DNA of 64,000 nt. Source: Paragorgia papillata. Taxonomy: Eukaryota > Cnidaria > Anthozoa > Scleralcyonacea > Coralliidae. Every line of letters starts with the position of its first letter. Position 1 is the first letter of the stretch. A model generated the notes under the pieces. That model was not told the DNA's origin and made no database searches. It saw only the letters and a program-made list of their open reading frames with translations. This document shows, piece after piece, positions 34,580 to 45,535 of this stretch. The stretch spans positions 1 through 64,000 of the forward strand of contig JAWNZC010000303.1 in assembly GCA_035771165.1 (NCBI GenBank). Direction: 5' to 3'. Made by a program: the position numbers and the translations under genes.

Positions 34580-35639
34580 TTTTCACATGAGAAGACACAA
34601 CAGTGTGATCACGTGACGGTTTTCTGAAAGCTTCAAACTGACCTTCTTCCAGTGGCTATTTGAAAACAGGGTGTTCACGGTCTACTCGGAACAATTGACA
34701 TTGGACAAACGTAATTTATTTACTTGTGACGTGCAAATATGGACAATCTTGTCGAAATCCAAGTGCTATATAACTATTATTCAAATGAACGAATAACCCC
34801 TCTGTTTATTGGCAACGACGAGTTATTATCTTTGTCGTATCATGAATTCTACTCGCGTATGTTGAGAGAAGTACAGCATCTTGCGAAATTATCGTCAACT
34901 GCAGAGTCGTTGCGTTTGATTGTCGTTGAACCAGATAGGTCAGGTCCGAAATCGATATATCGCCCAAATATTTTAAATAACAAAGGTGTGAAGACAATTG
35001 TTATCGCGTGGCTGCCAACGAATCACCATTAAATGCACTACCAACAGCGAAATGTTTACATTCTGAAAATGCAAGAAGCAAACGTCGCCTTGACCTCGTG
35101 CAAAGTCAAGAACCACCAGATTCAGAAAATGCGAACATTCAGTCTGTCCAGGTTCGTGTCACTGGACACAATGTCAAGAATAATACAATAATCAGCTCAA
35201 GCGATCATCAACATGTGGTTTTACCATTGGAAAGGCATGCTAAAAGATACGAACATATTGTTGAAGGCATTTCTGAACAGTTGATGGAAAAGAATCAAGA
35301 ACTCGAGCAATTAGACAACAAGTTATCAAAAGCTAGCAGTCAAAACACTGGTCACTTGTCAGTGTGAGGTAATTGTCATCCAAAAACTGGGCACACAAGA
35401 AAAGCATGTCAGTTCAGCCCCTGTCGGTCAGCTTTTTCGTGTGGAATACTGACGAAGCACAACGATCAGAAATCTCTCCGAGCAAGTGTCGCGAAAGATG
35501 TCACAAACCTACAGGGTCAACTGCGAAAGGCTCAAACTGATTTGAGTAGTGCTACAACCGCCATGGAAAGAGTGAAAAATTCCTGACATTCTTGTGAATC
35601 AAAAACCTACGGTGGCCCGTTGGGGACACGCTTGTTCCG

Positions 35640-35915
35640 TAGAAAATATACAGCACTTCCGTAGAAAATGTATAGCCGTTCCGTCGAAAATGTAGAGCTC
35701 TTCCGTAGAAATGTATATATACAGCTGTTCCGTAGAAAATATACAGCTGTTCCGTACAAAATGTATAGCCGTTCCGTAGAAAATATACAGCTGTTCCGTA
35801 CAAAATGTATAGCCGTTCCGTAGAACATGTATAGCTTTTCCGTAGAAAATGTATGGCTCTTCCGTAGAAAATGTATAGCTCTTCCGTAGAAAATGTATAG
35901 CTCTTCCGTAGAAAG
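35640..35915. repeat. Left-arm subterminal tandem repeat
   Basis: Ten or more units of about 18-25 bp share TTCCGTAGAAAATGTATAGC. Variants (CTGTTCC, CTCTTCC, GTACAAAATG) are interspersed. It is the counterpart of the right-arm repeat. Confidence 0.85.
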
Positions 35916-35990
35916 TTAAAACTAATGCGCGCGCACGTTAAGCATATTCGTATTACACGAAGTGTTGGTACGGTCTATTATGAATTCAAT

Positions 35991-36080
35991 ATGGCAGCTT
36001 GTCAGCAATGTTCTGCGGAGTTTCCTTCCCAAGTTTACATTCAGTTTTGTCCTTCTTGTGGCTTTGAAAGAAACGGTATT
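35991..36080 (+). pseudogene. Zinc-ribbon first exon, inverted duplicate in the left arm
   Basis: It starts ATGGCAGCTTGTCAGCAATG and encodes MAACQQCSAEFPSQVYIQFC then PSCGFERNG. It is the mirror copy of the right-arm exon and keeps the start codon. The donor reads GGTATTAG instead of GGTAAGG. On this strand no second exon follows before the inverted arm ends, so the copy is stranded by the duplication. Confidence 0.55.
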
Positions 36081-36189
36081 AGGTTCCATTAAATTATTGG
36101 GTATTGTTTAGTGATTTAAAGTACAGAGTACTCAGAGGTTAAATAACATATGTTTACAATATCTCACAGTATAAACGTCAGTATTTCAG

Positions 36190-36412
36190 AATTTTAATGA
36201 AGAGCATATAACGTTTCTGACGTGCTCTTCATTGAAATTCTGGTTTTCTTTTCGACGTGATAATTGATAATCATTCAAACGTCTCTTTAAAGTGCGAACG
36301 GTCATCTCTATACCATGTTCATTTTTTAGTAGCTGAGTTATAAGTTCGTATTTATAACCAAGATGGAAATAATGCTCTATGACTCTACGTTCGATAACTA
36401 CTGCAATATAAT
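36190..36412 (-). pseudogene. HTH-like transposase exon at the centre of the foldback
   Basis: On the minus strand, after a TTGCAG acceptor (about 36412), the frame reads VIERRVIEHYFHLGYKYELI, TQLLKNEHGIEMTVRTLKRR and LNDYQLSRRKENQNF. The pattern (YF-x-LGY, then HGI-x-M-x-VRTLKRRL) resembles the helix-turn-helix that precedes the integrase core in the family proposed for 18638-18793. The reading ends where the left arm begins, so the catalytic core is absent. Confidence 0.5.
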
Positions 36413-36489
36413 TTATAAAATAAAATGAAAAGATATTGTATGAATACTGACGTTTATACTGTGAGATATTGTAAACATTTGCTATTTAA

Positions 36490-36720
36490 CCTCTGAGTAC
36501 TCTGTACTTTAAATCACTAAACAACACCCAATAATTTAATGGAACCTTACCGTTTCTTTCAAAGCCACAAGAAGGACAAAACTGAATGTAAACTTGGGAA
36601 GGAAACTCCGCAGAACATTGCTGACAAGCTGCCAAATTGAATTCATAATAGACCGTACCAACACTTCGTGTAATACGAATATGCTTAACGTGCGCGCGCA
36701 TTAGTTTTAACTTTCTACGG
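36490..36720 (-). pseudogene. Zinc-ribbon first exon in the right arm (minus strand)
   Basis: On the minus strand the frame reads CQQCSAEFPSQVYIQFCPSC then GFERN, and meets a GTAAGG donor at about 36550. The four cysteines (CxxC, 14 residues, CxxC) form a zinc ribbon. In this arm the expected ATG-GCA-GCT start has become TTTGGCAGCT, so the start codon is lost. The inverted left-arm copy (35991-36080, plus strand) keeps ATG but has GTATTAG at the donor. Neither copy alone is complete. Confidence 0.55.
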
Positions 36721-37075
36721 AAGAGCTATACATTTTCTACGGAAGAGCTATACATTTTCTACGGAAGAGCTATACATTTTCTACGGAAGAGCTATACATT
36801 TTCTACGGAAGAGCTATACATTTTCTACGGAAGAGCCATACATTTTCTGCGGAAGAGCTATACATTTTCTACGGAACGGCTATACATTTTGTACGGAACA
36901 GCTGTACATTTTCTACGGAAAAGCTATACATTTTCTACGGAACGGCTATACATTTTGTACGGAACAGCTGTATATTTTCTACGGAACAGCTGTATATATA
37001 CATTTCTACGGAAGAGCTCTACATTTTCTACGGAACGGCTATACATTTCTACGGAAGTGCTGTATATTTTCTACG
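36712..37075. repeat. Right-arm subterminal tandem repeat, 23-bp unit
   Basis: The unit TTTTCTACGGAAGAGCTATACA is repeated with CGGAACGGC and CGGAACAGC variants. It is the inverse of the left-arm repeat. The first five to six units are almost identical, which points to recent local expansion. Confidence 0.9.
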
Positions 37076-37812
37076 GAACAAGCGTGTCCCCAACGGGCCA
37101 CCGTAAAAACCTGATAGGTAGGTATTGAATAAGGATGTTGCTCTCTTAGAAAGTAAATTAAAAGGAACACTCGCCACTCGAACCAATGTCATGAACCCTA
37201 CTTATAGCACGGTGGTAGAAGAACAATCGAGGGCAACAGTCACATTTACGAAAGCTACAACGACTCCGCAAGGAACAGACACCGTGTAACTACCCAGAAA
37301 ACAACTCTTGAAGAAGAATATGCGATAAGATTTCCTGTCAAACGTCGACGTAGTGAATTGAGCAAACCTGGAGCAGGGCTTTTGGCTGAACAAGAGAAGG
37401 ACGACTTTCACTTGGCGCTTAAAATTCAACAAGAAGAAACTGAAAGCGAATCAGAATTGGAAAGTTGTTCTAATAATGTTCAAACTAAGGATGCCGTGAG
37501 ACGCGACGAAGAGCTTCAAATCGAAGCAGACGCCGCTGCGGCTTTGTTTAAAGTTTTAAAGACCCAAAATTGACTCAAAACGACTAATATTATTAATACA
37601 GTAAAGTATTAAGTTAGCCCTGAAGGTGTTAATATTTGTTGTTCATATTTGTATTTCATATTATGAGATGTTTTATTTCCAAACTTTATTGCATGGCATT
37701 ACAATACACATTATAAAGTCTAAGAAATTTTATATGCCAAGTTTTTTAATAGCAAGCTGTTCAATGTTGTTATAAAACAAAACTTAAGGAACTTTAATTG
37801 AAATACATGTCA

Positions 37813-38842
37813 TTAGACTTGAATATAGCCCGTATATTCAAAAAATCCTCGCATGTCACCTGGAGTTATGAACTCTAGTGAAGTGTACATGTGAGCAACA
37901 CATTCCGCCATTGTTAAGTTAGTGATGTCCCCAAATCTATATTTCATTAATGTACGCATCTTTCCGAACACGTACTCCGCAGGATTAAAATCAGGAGAAT
38001 ATGCTGGCATATACACCAACTCAATGTCAATATCATTTAAGAATTCTCTTAAAACTCTGCCTCCTTCGTGGTGCTGGGTTGCGCAGTTGTCTATAACTGA
38101 GCCAGGCTCTAACACGGGTTGTCCAGTTCGAACATTATTATTATTAATTGAGTGAAACGCCTCTTCGAAGAATGCGAGAAAATCCAGTGTTTAGGCGTTT
38201 TGGCGTATCTCTGAAATTCGACTGCTCTTTCTCCAACGGGAGCATGTCCGTACTTTCGCGCCCCGTGTTGTGGTAGTTTCAGACAACATTCGTCAAAAAA
38301 CTTTAATGTATAGGGTTCCTTACTGTTCAAGTGTCTATGAAAAGTTGTGTATAAGCCATATTTTGAAGAGTAAACCTTTCTTGTGCTATAACATTCAACT
38401 TCTTATAGCTAAATTCTTTTCCACTAGGAAGTCGGTGTTGAACTGCTTCGGACAGCGCTGTCATTGAAGTTGTGCCGTAAGGCAAGTCCCCAAATTCGTA
38501 TAGTTGTTGCAGTATTTCATTATATGTAATTGAAGGCCGTTGTCGTTTTAAAAATTCGATGTAATGGAGATCGCCTTCTGACAAATGACTGAGGTTACCA
38601 CCACTTTTTTGTTGAGGATTGACAGTTCCCTCCAGACAGTAGCGTTTCCAAATTTTTGACACTACTGCAGATGATACTTGAAGGGAACGCGCTATATCTA
38701 CGAATTGCCCAGGGAAAATTCCTGTTTCGGGATCACCTCCGGCACAAATAATCTTGCTTATTATCAACAGCCTCAAATCTTGTGATAGAGGTTTTCCAGG
38801 GACAAATAATCGACCATGTTCGTTTACGCGCCACATTTTCAA
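37813..38842 (-). pseudogene. Tc1/mariner-type (IS630-like) transposase, frameshifted
   Basis: It is read on the minus strand from ATG at 38842. The N-terminal part has paired-like HTH features (LSQDLRLLIISKI, then FVDIARSLQVSSAVVSKIWK and YNEILQQLYEFG). The DDE core carries LKFFDECC (first Asp), SVIDNCATQHHEGG (second Asp) and PAYSPDFNPAEYVFGKMR (Glu, 37 residues after the second Asp). The C-terminus ends at 37813. Two frame changes break it: near 38330 (FID/HLNS) and near 38115 inside an (AAT)n run (LIIIM/NNNN). All three catalytic residues are present. Clear terminal inverted repeats were not found; an AATATTATTAATA word at 37585 has an imperfect inverse near 38878. Confidence 0.85.
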
Positions 38843-38894
38843 AAACCGTTAGCCGTGAAGTAATTATAAGTACCTAATAATATTAATATGTATT

Positions 38895-39405
38895 TTTGCC
38901 AGTATATTTTAAAAATACAACACGAATGACTAGTGATATGTTCGAGGCCTCTGGCCTTTTTATTTTGCTTGAAAGGCATACAAAATTTAAATTACTAGAC
39001 TGGACTAGCACAAATTAAATTATCAAAACTTGTGGAAAAATTTGTTGCGAGAATCAAAACATTCATAATAACGGCATTATTCTTGCGACGCCGCACACGC
39101 GGCCAATCCAGCCGTTTGGAGGCATAATTTAGTAAAAATAACGCAAAACTCGGTTTATTGAGTGAAAAAATACGAATTTATTGAAGATAAATTGTGAATG
39201 ATTGCCGCCACTGCAATGGTTTATTTACGCATTTTCCACCTTAGCAACATGTCATTTGACACTTGCCAACGCTTACGTTCTCACGCTGGAACGATAGCAT
39301 GGCCGTGACGTCATTACTCAACCTGAACCCGCAATAAACGTAGCCTATTAAAGTGTGTGAAATATAATCGTTAATGACGTAAACACGGTGTTGCTATTTT
39401 TAGCC
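38895..39405. other. No recognisable gene
   Basis: AT-rich sequence with short frames. Nothing was supported. Confidence 0.35.
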
Positions 39406-39419
39406 TGGTGCAGGTCAGC

Positions 39420-39800
39420 TTTTACACACCACACCATATACACACCACACCATATACACACCACACCACATACACACCACACCATATACACACCACACCA
39501 TATACACACCACACCACATACACACCACACCATATACACACCACACCACATACACACCACACCACATACACACCACACCACACCACATACACACCACACC
39601 ACATACACACCACATCATATCACACACATACACATCACACCACATACATATCACATCACATACACACCACACCACACCACATACACATCACACCACATAC
39701 ACACCACATACATATCACACCACACACACACACCACATACACACCACACCATATACACACACCACACACACACACCACACACACACCACACCACATACCA
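39420..39800 (+). repeat. (ACACCAC/ATACAC)n microsatellite
   Basis: About 380 bp of C/A-rich repeats (CACACCATATACACAC and shorter variants). It produces spurious THHT and VWCV frames on both strands. A related repeat lies at 40940-41145. Confidence 0.95.
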
Positions 39801-39869
39801 GTCCTAGATAAAGCATTTTTCTTCCTGGCAGCAAAATCCAAAAATAAATATTTCCTGCTAAACTAAATT

Positions 39870-40261
39870 AACGATTTCCTGCCTAATAGAATTTTTCAAT
39901 TTTATAAGTTGTGATACCGCCAGACTTGCAAGTTTGTATCTCAAAACCATAATTTATCTGAATGTGGTATCTATACATACTTTGAAATAGCGAACTTTTT
40001 CAATTGAATACTACGTAATACAAGTACTAGCGTCAAAAATCGAAATGCTGAAACAGTTGAATAAGATAAAAGCAGCTTGCAATCTTGCAAATGCACAATG
40101 ACAACTGCAGCCTGCAACAGCAACACTATAGTGAAATGATAAATATTTCATTGTTTTCCAGAACAAATCGTTGCATCATTTGCGCAAGGATATACCAAAG
40201 TTAGACAGGTTAAAGTGCCAATGCAGTGAAAATTAAGTTTGTCTAGTTTGAAGTAATATAT
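39870..40261. other. No recognisable gene
   Basis: AT-rich sequence without exon or repeat signals that I can support. Confidence 0.35.
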
Positions 40262-40396
40262 CATACACGAGGAGGAGTGTTTCATCAGGATATCCAAACA
40301 CCGAGACGTTTGTTGAAAACCGAGGCGAAGCCGAGGTTTTTGAACAAACTTCGAGGTGTTTGGATATCCTGATGAAACACTCCTCCGAGTGTTTGA
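40262..40396. mobile_element. Near-perfect 135-bp palindrome (foldback MITE)
   Basis: CACGAGGAGGAGTGTTTCAT on the left pairs with the right part (ATGAAACACTCCTCCGAGTG). The pairing continues through CAGGATATCCAAACACC and GGTGTTTGGATATCCTG, and the centre is CGAGGCGAAGCCGAGG. Words related to it occur at 32779-32925. Confidence 0.75.
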
Positions 40397-40935
40397 TATA
40401 GCATCTCAAACAAATCAGTATTTTAAGAGAAAATCAAGATGAAAGTTTGCTTAATTTATGTAATTTCTTCCTCCGATACTCAAACCACCGACACGGTACT
40501 GATTTCCTTTGTGTTTTCTTCATGAATTATTAATGCGTTTTGGATAGAACATTGAAAATGGCAAAGTAACATCTTTTGTAGAATTTCGTTTCCTTGCTTC
40601 ATTCTTGAGATATTCAGGTTTGTTTGATATGCAAATGTCATACTTATGACATCACACTGCATAATGACTTTTTGAAAGAGCATCCATTTTAGGATGGTCC
40701 AAATATTTTACACACAACTACGCACGTTTAGTGACCAGTCATGGCTACATGCATGTACGTGAAAATTTTAAGTACTTTCGATAAGTACTCTCAAAGAAAA
40801 TCATACTTTAAACTTTGACTTGGATTAAAAAAACTGACAATTATTTCCTGCAAGATACAAAAAATTTCCGGCGAACAACTTTTACAAAAACTTTCCTGGC
40901 ATATGTACTGCTGGCGCTGCCGGACATTTTCCAGC
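40397..40935. other. No recognisable gene
   Basis: Nothing was supported. This is the 5' flank of the CXXC gene region, but no PHD finger or other upstream exon was seen. Confidence 0.3.
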
Positions 40936-40939
40936 ACTG

Positions 40940-41145
40940 CCACACACACACCACATACACACCACACACATTTCACACCACACACACCACGCATACAGAC
41001 ACCACACTACACCATACATACACAAAACACACCATGCCACACCACACATACAACATCATACATCATACACACCACACGTACGTACTACAGCATACATCAC
41101 ACGCACCACCACCACACACACACCACACACATACACCGTTAAGGA
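40940..41145 (+). repeat. (CACACCA)n microsatellite
   Basis: C/A-rich repeat with scattered T and G, related in sequence to 39420-39800. It lies about 100 bp upstream of the start codon proposed for the CXXC gene. Confidence 0.9.
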
Positions 41146-41240
41146 TAAATTTGCAAGAGTTTCCTAGCATTTTGTAACCAAGTTATCAAGTAATTCTAAT
41201 TGCTCATAAGTTATTGTTATCATTCTATGTCAAAAAAACC

Positions 41241-44200
41241 ATGGCTATCCAAAAGAAGCCTCGTCGCTCCAGATGCCGTAAATGCGATTCATGTATGCGT
41301 GAGGACTGTGGTGAATGCAAGATGTGTGGACACATGAAGAAATTCGGAGGCAAAGGCAAAACAAATAAGCCGTGTGTCATGCGCCGGTGTGAGAACGTAA
41401 GTACGGTGCGTGAGCGCATGTGCCAGGGCGTGAGTTGGTTAGTGTGTAGAAGGAAGGAAAGAGGGGATGGGTGGGAGGAGAGGAGGGGAGGGGATGGGAG
41501 GAAGGGAGGGGATGGGAGGGAGGAGAGGAAGGGAGGGGATGGGAGGAAGGGAGGGGATGGGAGGGAGCGAGGGGATGGGAGGAAGGGACGGGAGGGAGTG
41601 AGGGGAGGGAGGGAGGGGATGGGAGGGAGGAGATGGGAGGGAGGGGATGGGAGGGAGGGGATGGGAGGGAGGAGATGGGAGGGAGCGGATGGGAGGAAGG
41701 GATGGGAGGGAGCGGATGGGAGGAAGGAAGGGACGGGATGGGAGGGAGGGGATGGGAGGGAGGGGATGGGAGGAAAGTGAGGGGATGGGAGGAAGGAAGG
41801 AAGGAAGGAATGAATGAAGTGAGGAAGGAAGGTCGGAAGGAATGAATGAATGAAGTGAGGAAGGGACGAATGAAGGAAGGAAGGGAGGAATGAATTAATG
41901 AAGTAAGGAAGGAAGGAAGGTCGGAATGAATGAATGAATGAATGAATGAATGAATGAATGAATGAATGAATGAAGGGAGGAAGGATGGAAGGGAGGAAGT
42001 AGGAAGGAACGAACGAACGAACGAACGAACGAACGAACGAAAGGGGGGGAGGGGATGGGAGGGAGGAGATGGGAGGGAGGGGATGGGAGGGAGGGGATGG
42101 GAGGGAGGAGATGGGAGGGAGCGGATGGGAGGAAGGGATGGGAGGGAGCGGATGGGAGGAAGGAAGGGACGGGATGGGAGGGAGGGGATGGGAGGAAGTG
42201 AGGGGATGGGAGGAAGGAAGGAAGGAAGGAATGAATGAAGTGAGGAAGGAAGGTCGGAAGGAATGAATGAATGAAGTGAGGAAGGGACGAATGAAGGAAG
42301 GAAGGGAGGAATGAATTAATGAAGTAAGGAAGGAAGGAAGGTCGGAATGAATGAATGAATGAATGAATGAATGAATGAATGAATGAATGAATGAATGAAT
42401 GAATGAATGAATGAAGGGAGGAAGGAAGGGAGGAAGTAGGAAGGAACGAACGAACGAACGAACGAAAGGGGGGGAGGGGATGGGAGGGAGGAGATGGGAG
42501 GGAGGGGATGGGAGGGAGGGGATGGGAGGGAGGAGATGGGAGGGAGCGGATGGGAGGAAGGGATGGGAGGGAGCGGATGGGAGGAAGGAAGGGACGGGAT
42601 GGGAGGGAGGGGATGGGAGGGAGGGGATGGGAGGAAGTGAGGGGATGGGAGGAAGGAAGGAAGGAAGGAATGAATGAAGTGAGGAAGGAAGGTCGGAAGG
42701 AATGAATGAATGAAGTGAGGAAGGGACGAATGAAGGAAGGAAGGGAGGAATGAATTAATGAAGTAAGGAAGGAAGGAAGGTCGGAATGAATGAATGAATG
42801 AATGAATGAATGAATGAATGAATGAATGAATGAATGAATGAAGGGAGGAAGGAAGGGAGGAAGTAGGAAGGAACGAACGAACGAACGAACGAACGAAAGG
42901 GGGGGGAGGGAGAGAGTAAGGAGGAGGGGGAAAGGGATGGAGTGGATCGATAAATCAATGAATTGAAATTTGTTAACGTTTGTCTCTACGTGGTTTCAGC
43001 TGACATTACCAGTACGCGCAAGGCGTGATGCACATGGAGCTCGTCATGCTGATGATGAACATACAATTGAATGTGTGAGTACAGTGAGTGCGATTGCAAG
43101 TCATTCATTTATAATGACACTGTCTTTATAGCTATCAACCTTAACGAATCACAGCGTGCAAACCTCAAGTAAAAACGAAAATATCTAAGCTCTGGTTAAA
43201 GCTATGAAGATAAAGTTCACATTGCAGAAACGTATTAATAATGATGGTTTATACTTTTGTAATTTTTTTTGGTTAAATGTAATTTAAGCAAAGTTAACTG
43301 CCGATGTAGTTAGCCAGCGGACTACCCCTTACGACCTTGGGGAGTCCCAAGGTCTTGAGGAGGCCCAGGGGCGCACACGCACGGTTCCCATTTGGCGGGG
43401 CTTGTGTCTATAACATTGCTGCTATCTTTGCTGGCTTTGCTTGCTAGCCTGTTGCTCAGCTCTCATGTCTTTTGCATTTTGGATTGTCGCTTGTTCCCCC
43501 CCTTCCCCCACCCCTTTTCAGGTAAGTAAAGTTATAGAGTCATGTTAAGCATAATTCATATTCCACTAAGTACTCAGTGTGACAGGTGCCGGGAGGTCTG
43601 CCTTGGCAGAGTTGTCATGGTAACCTCTTACTGCTTACAAATTACAATCTTGTCCCGAAGTCGGGATTGCTCAATTGCTTGCCCTGAACATTGGGATTGC
43701 TCAATTGCTTGCCCTGGACATTGAGATTGCTCAATTGCTTGCCCTGAACATTGGGATTGCTCAATTGCTTCCCTGAACATTGGGATTGCTCAATTGGTTG
43801 CCCGGAACGTCCATGTCCACCATGTTTGGTTTCAATCTTTGCCCGGTGAATGAACAGCAGATATCACTCCGGTTATATATAGAGCTCACTGGGCTGAATC
43901 TATAGTCTTCGAAGCAGACATGACACGCCACCCGTGCACATCCTGCGCGTTCGTTCGTGCGTGTGCGTGCGTGTGAAGGCCAGACATGAGCCCTCATCTT
44001 GCAAATGATAAGAAGTTAAGGTTTAGCCTTTGTGTTTGTTTTTTTCAAAGGTGAATCCCATGTCGGCTTCCATACGTCAGTTGGAAATGGAGCGAGATGG
44101 TCTTCGTCACCAGCTTGCTGACGTGATGGACAAATCTCAAGCGGAAATGAATTTACTACAAGAACATATGGAGATGCAAGTTCATCAACAACTTCAACAA

Positions 44201-45500
44201 CGTGAACTGCTCGAGCAAGTTCATCAACAATTACACGAACAACAACAACAAATTAGTGCTTTGCAAGAACTCGTTCAAAAACAAAAACGACAGATTGAGA
44301 ACCAAGAGAAGTGTGTTTCATCCTACGAACAATTAATACCTGCTTTTTCAAAACTACAAGTAAGAAACGACTGGGAAAAACACAAACACACACACACACA
44401 CAAAGAAACAAACAGACAGACAGACACAGACAGACAGACAGACACGGACAGACAAACATACACACAGACAGAGAGGCAGACAGACAGACAAACAGACAAA
44501 CAAACAAACAAACAAACAAACAAACAAACAAACAAACAAACAAACAAACAAACAGACACAGCTTGTGACAGATTTTTATTTATTTGATATCTAATAAAAA
44601 TCACAGCGTTTATAGTGCTTAACGTGGCTAATGTTTCACAATATACAACGCTAACATCTACTAACGTATTTTTCATAATTTTAGATTAACGATATTATGG
44701 AACTAATGACATCGCTGGAATCTGAAAGAAATGCTAATAGAGATATAGAACAAAAATTCAGTGACACCACCATGCAACTGGCTGACACCACCATGCAACT
44801 GGCTGACACCACTGAACTGGTATGTCTACTGTACAGAGGTTTTTGTATTTTACATAAATAAATGGCCGTACCATATATATTGAGTTCAATTACGTTCTCT
44901 GATAGCTGGCTCTATTATATCCGCTACATCAATAATTTCCATAATTAAAGTTTGAAGCCTACATATGTTTTTACAAAAGTTAAGATTTACCCTTTGTGTT
45001 TGTTTTTTTCAAAGGTGAATTCCATGTCGGCTTCCATACGTCAGTTGGAAATGGAGCGAGATGGTCTTCGTCACCAGCTTGCTGACGTGATGGACAAATC
45101 TCAAGCGGAAATGAATTTATTACAAGAACGTATGGAGATGCAAGTTCATCAACAACAACGACAACGTGATCTGCTCAAGCAAGTTCATCAACAATTACAC
45201 GAACGACAACAACAACAACAACAACAAATTAGTGCTTTGCAAGAACTCGTTCTTAAACAAAAACGACAGATTGAGAACCAAGATGCTGCAGTTGCTGCAG
45301 AACAATTAATACCTGCTTTTTCAAAACTACAAGTAAGAAACGACTGGGAAAAACACAAACACACAGACAGACACACACACAAAGAAACAGACAGACAGAC
45401 AGACAGACAGACACAGACAGACAAACATACACACAGACAGAGAGACAGAGAGACAGAAAGACAGAGAGACACACAGACAAACAAACAAACAAACAAACAA

Positions 45501-45535
<35 letters not shown>

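Larger units (their letters stand above)
35608..37105 (-). mobile_element. 1.5-kb foldback transposon with TACGGTGGCCC ends
   Basis: The ends are TACGGTGGCCCGTTGGGG and its inverse. AAAACC flanks both sides (35602-35607 and 37106-37111), and the identity can be stretched to 8 bp (AAAAACCT) if the end is taken as ACGGTGG. Arms of about 580-660 bp (35608-36190 and 36446-37105) are inverted copies, each with a tandem repeat near the end and a zinc-ribbon exon inside. The 255-bp centre encodes a transposase fragment on the minus strand. The shared TACGGTGG end and related HTH-like frame tie it to the transposon at 18347-22652. Confidence 0.85.
34739..37573 (+). pseudogene. Decayed zinc-knuckle/coiled-coil gene split by a transposon
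   Basis: The first segment (34739-35032) starts with ATG and reads MDNLVEIQVLYNYYSNERIT, with a frame change near 35010. The second (about 35008-35580) encodes LERHAKRYEHIVEGISEQL (coiled coil), then after an in-frame TGA at 35365 a knuckle-like NCHPKTGHTRKACQFSPCRS and SCGILTKH, then LRKAQTDLSSATTAMERVK and a TGA. The insertion at 35608-37105 follows. Beyond it, NKDVALLESKLKG, and in another frame LSKPGAGLLAEQEKDDFHLA, LKIQQEETESESE and FKVLKTQN to a stop at 37573. The DFHLALKIQQEE part looks like a ubiquitin-interacting motif. I do not know the family name. Several stops and frame changes make it a pseudogene even without the insertion. Confidence 0.5.

Noticed and set aside
38270..38467. 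Plus-strand 65-codon frame
   Set aside because: It is the antisense shadow of the minus-strand transposase.
39348..39866. THHT/VWCV frames
   Set aside because: C/A microsatellite artefacts.
41457..42705. Gly/Arg/Glu-rich frames after the CXXC exon
   Set aside because: They are the purine minisatellite read through after a strong GTAAGT donor at 41397. The exon is taken to end there.
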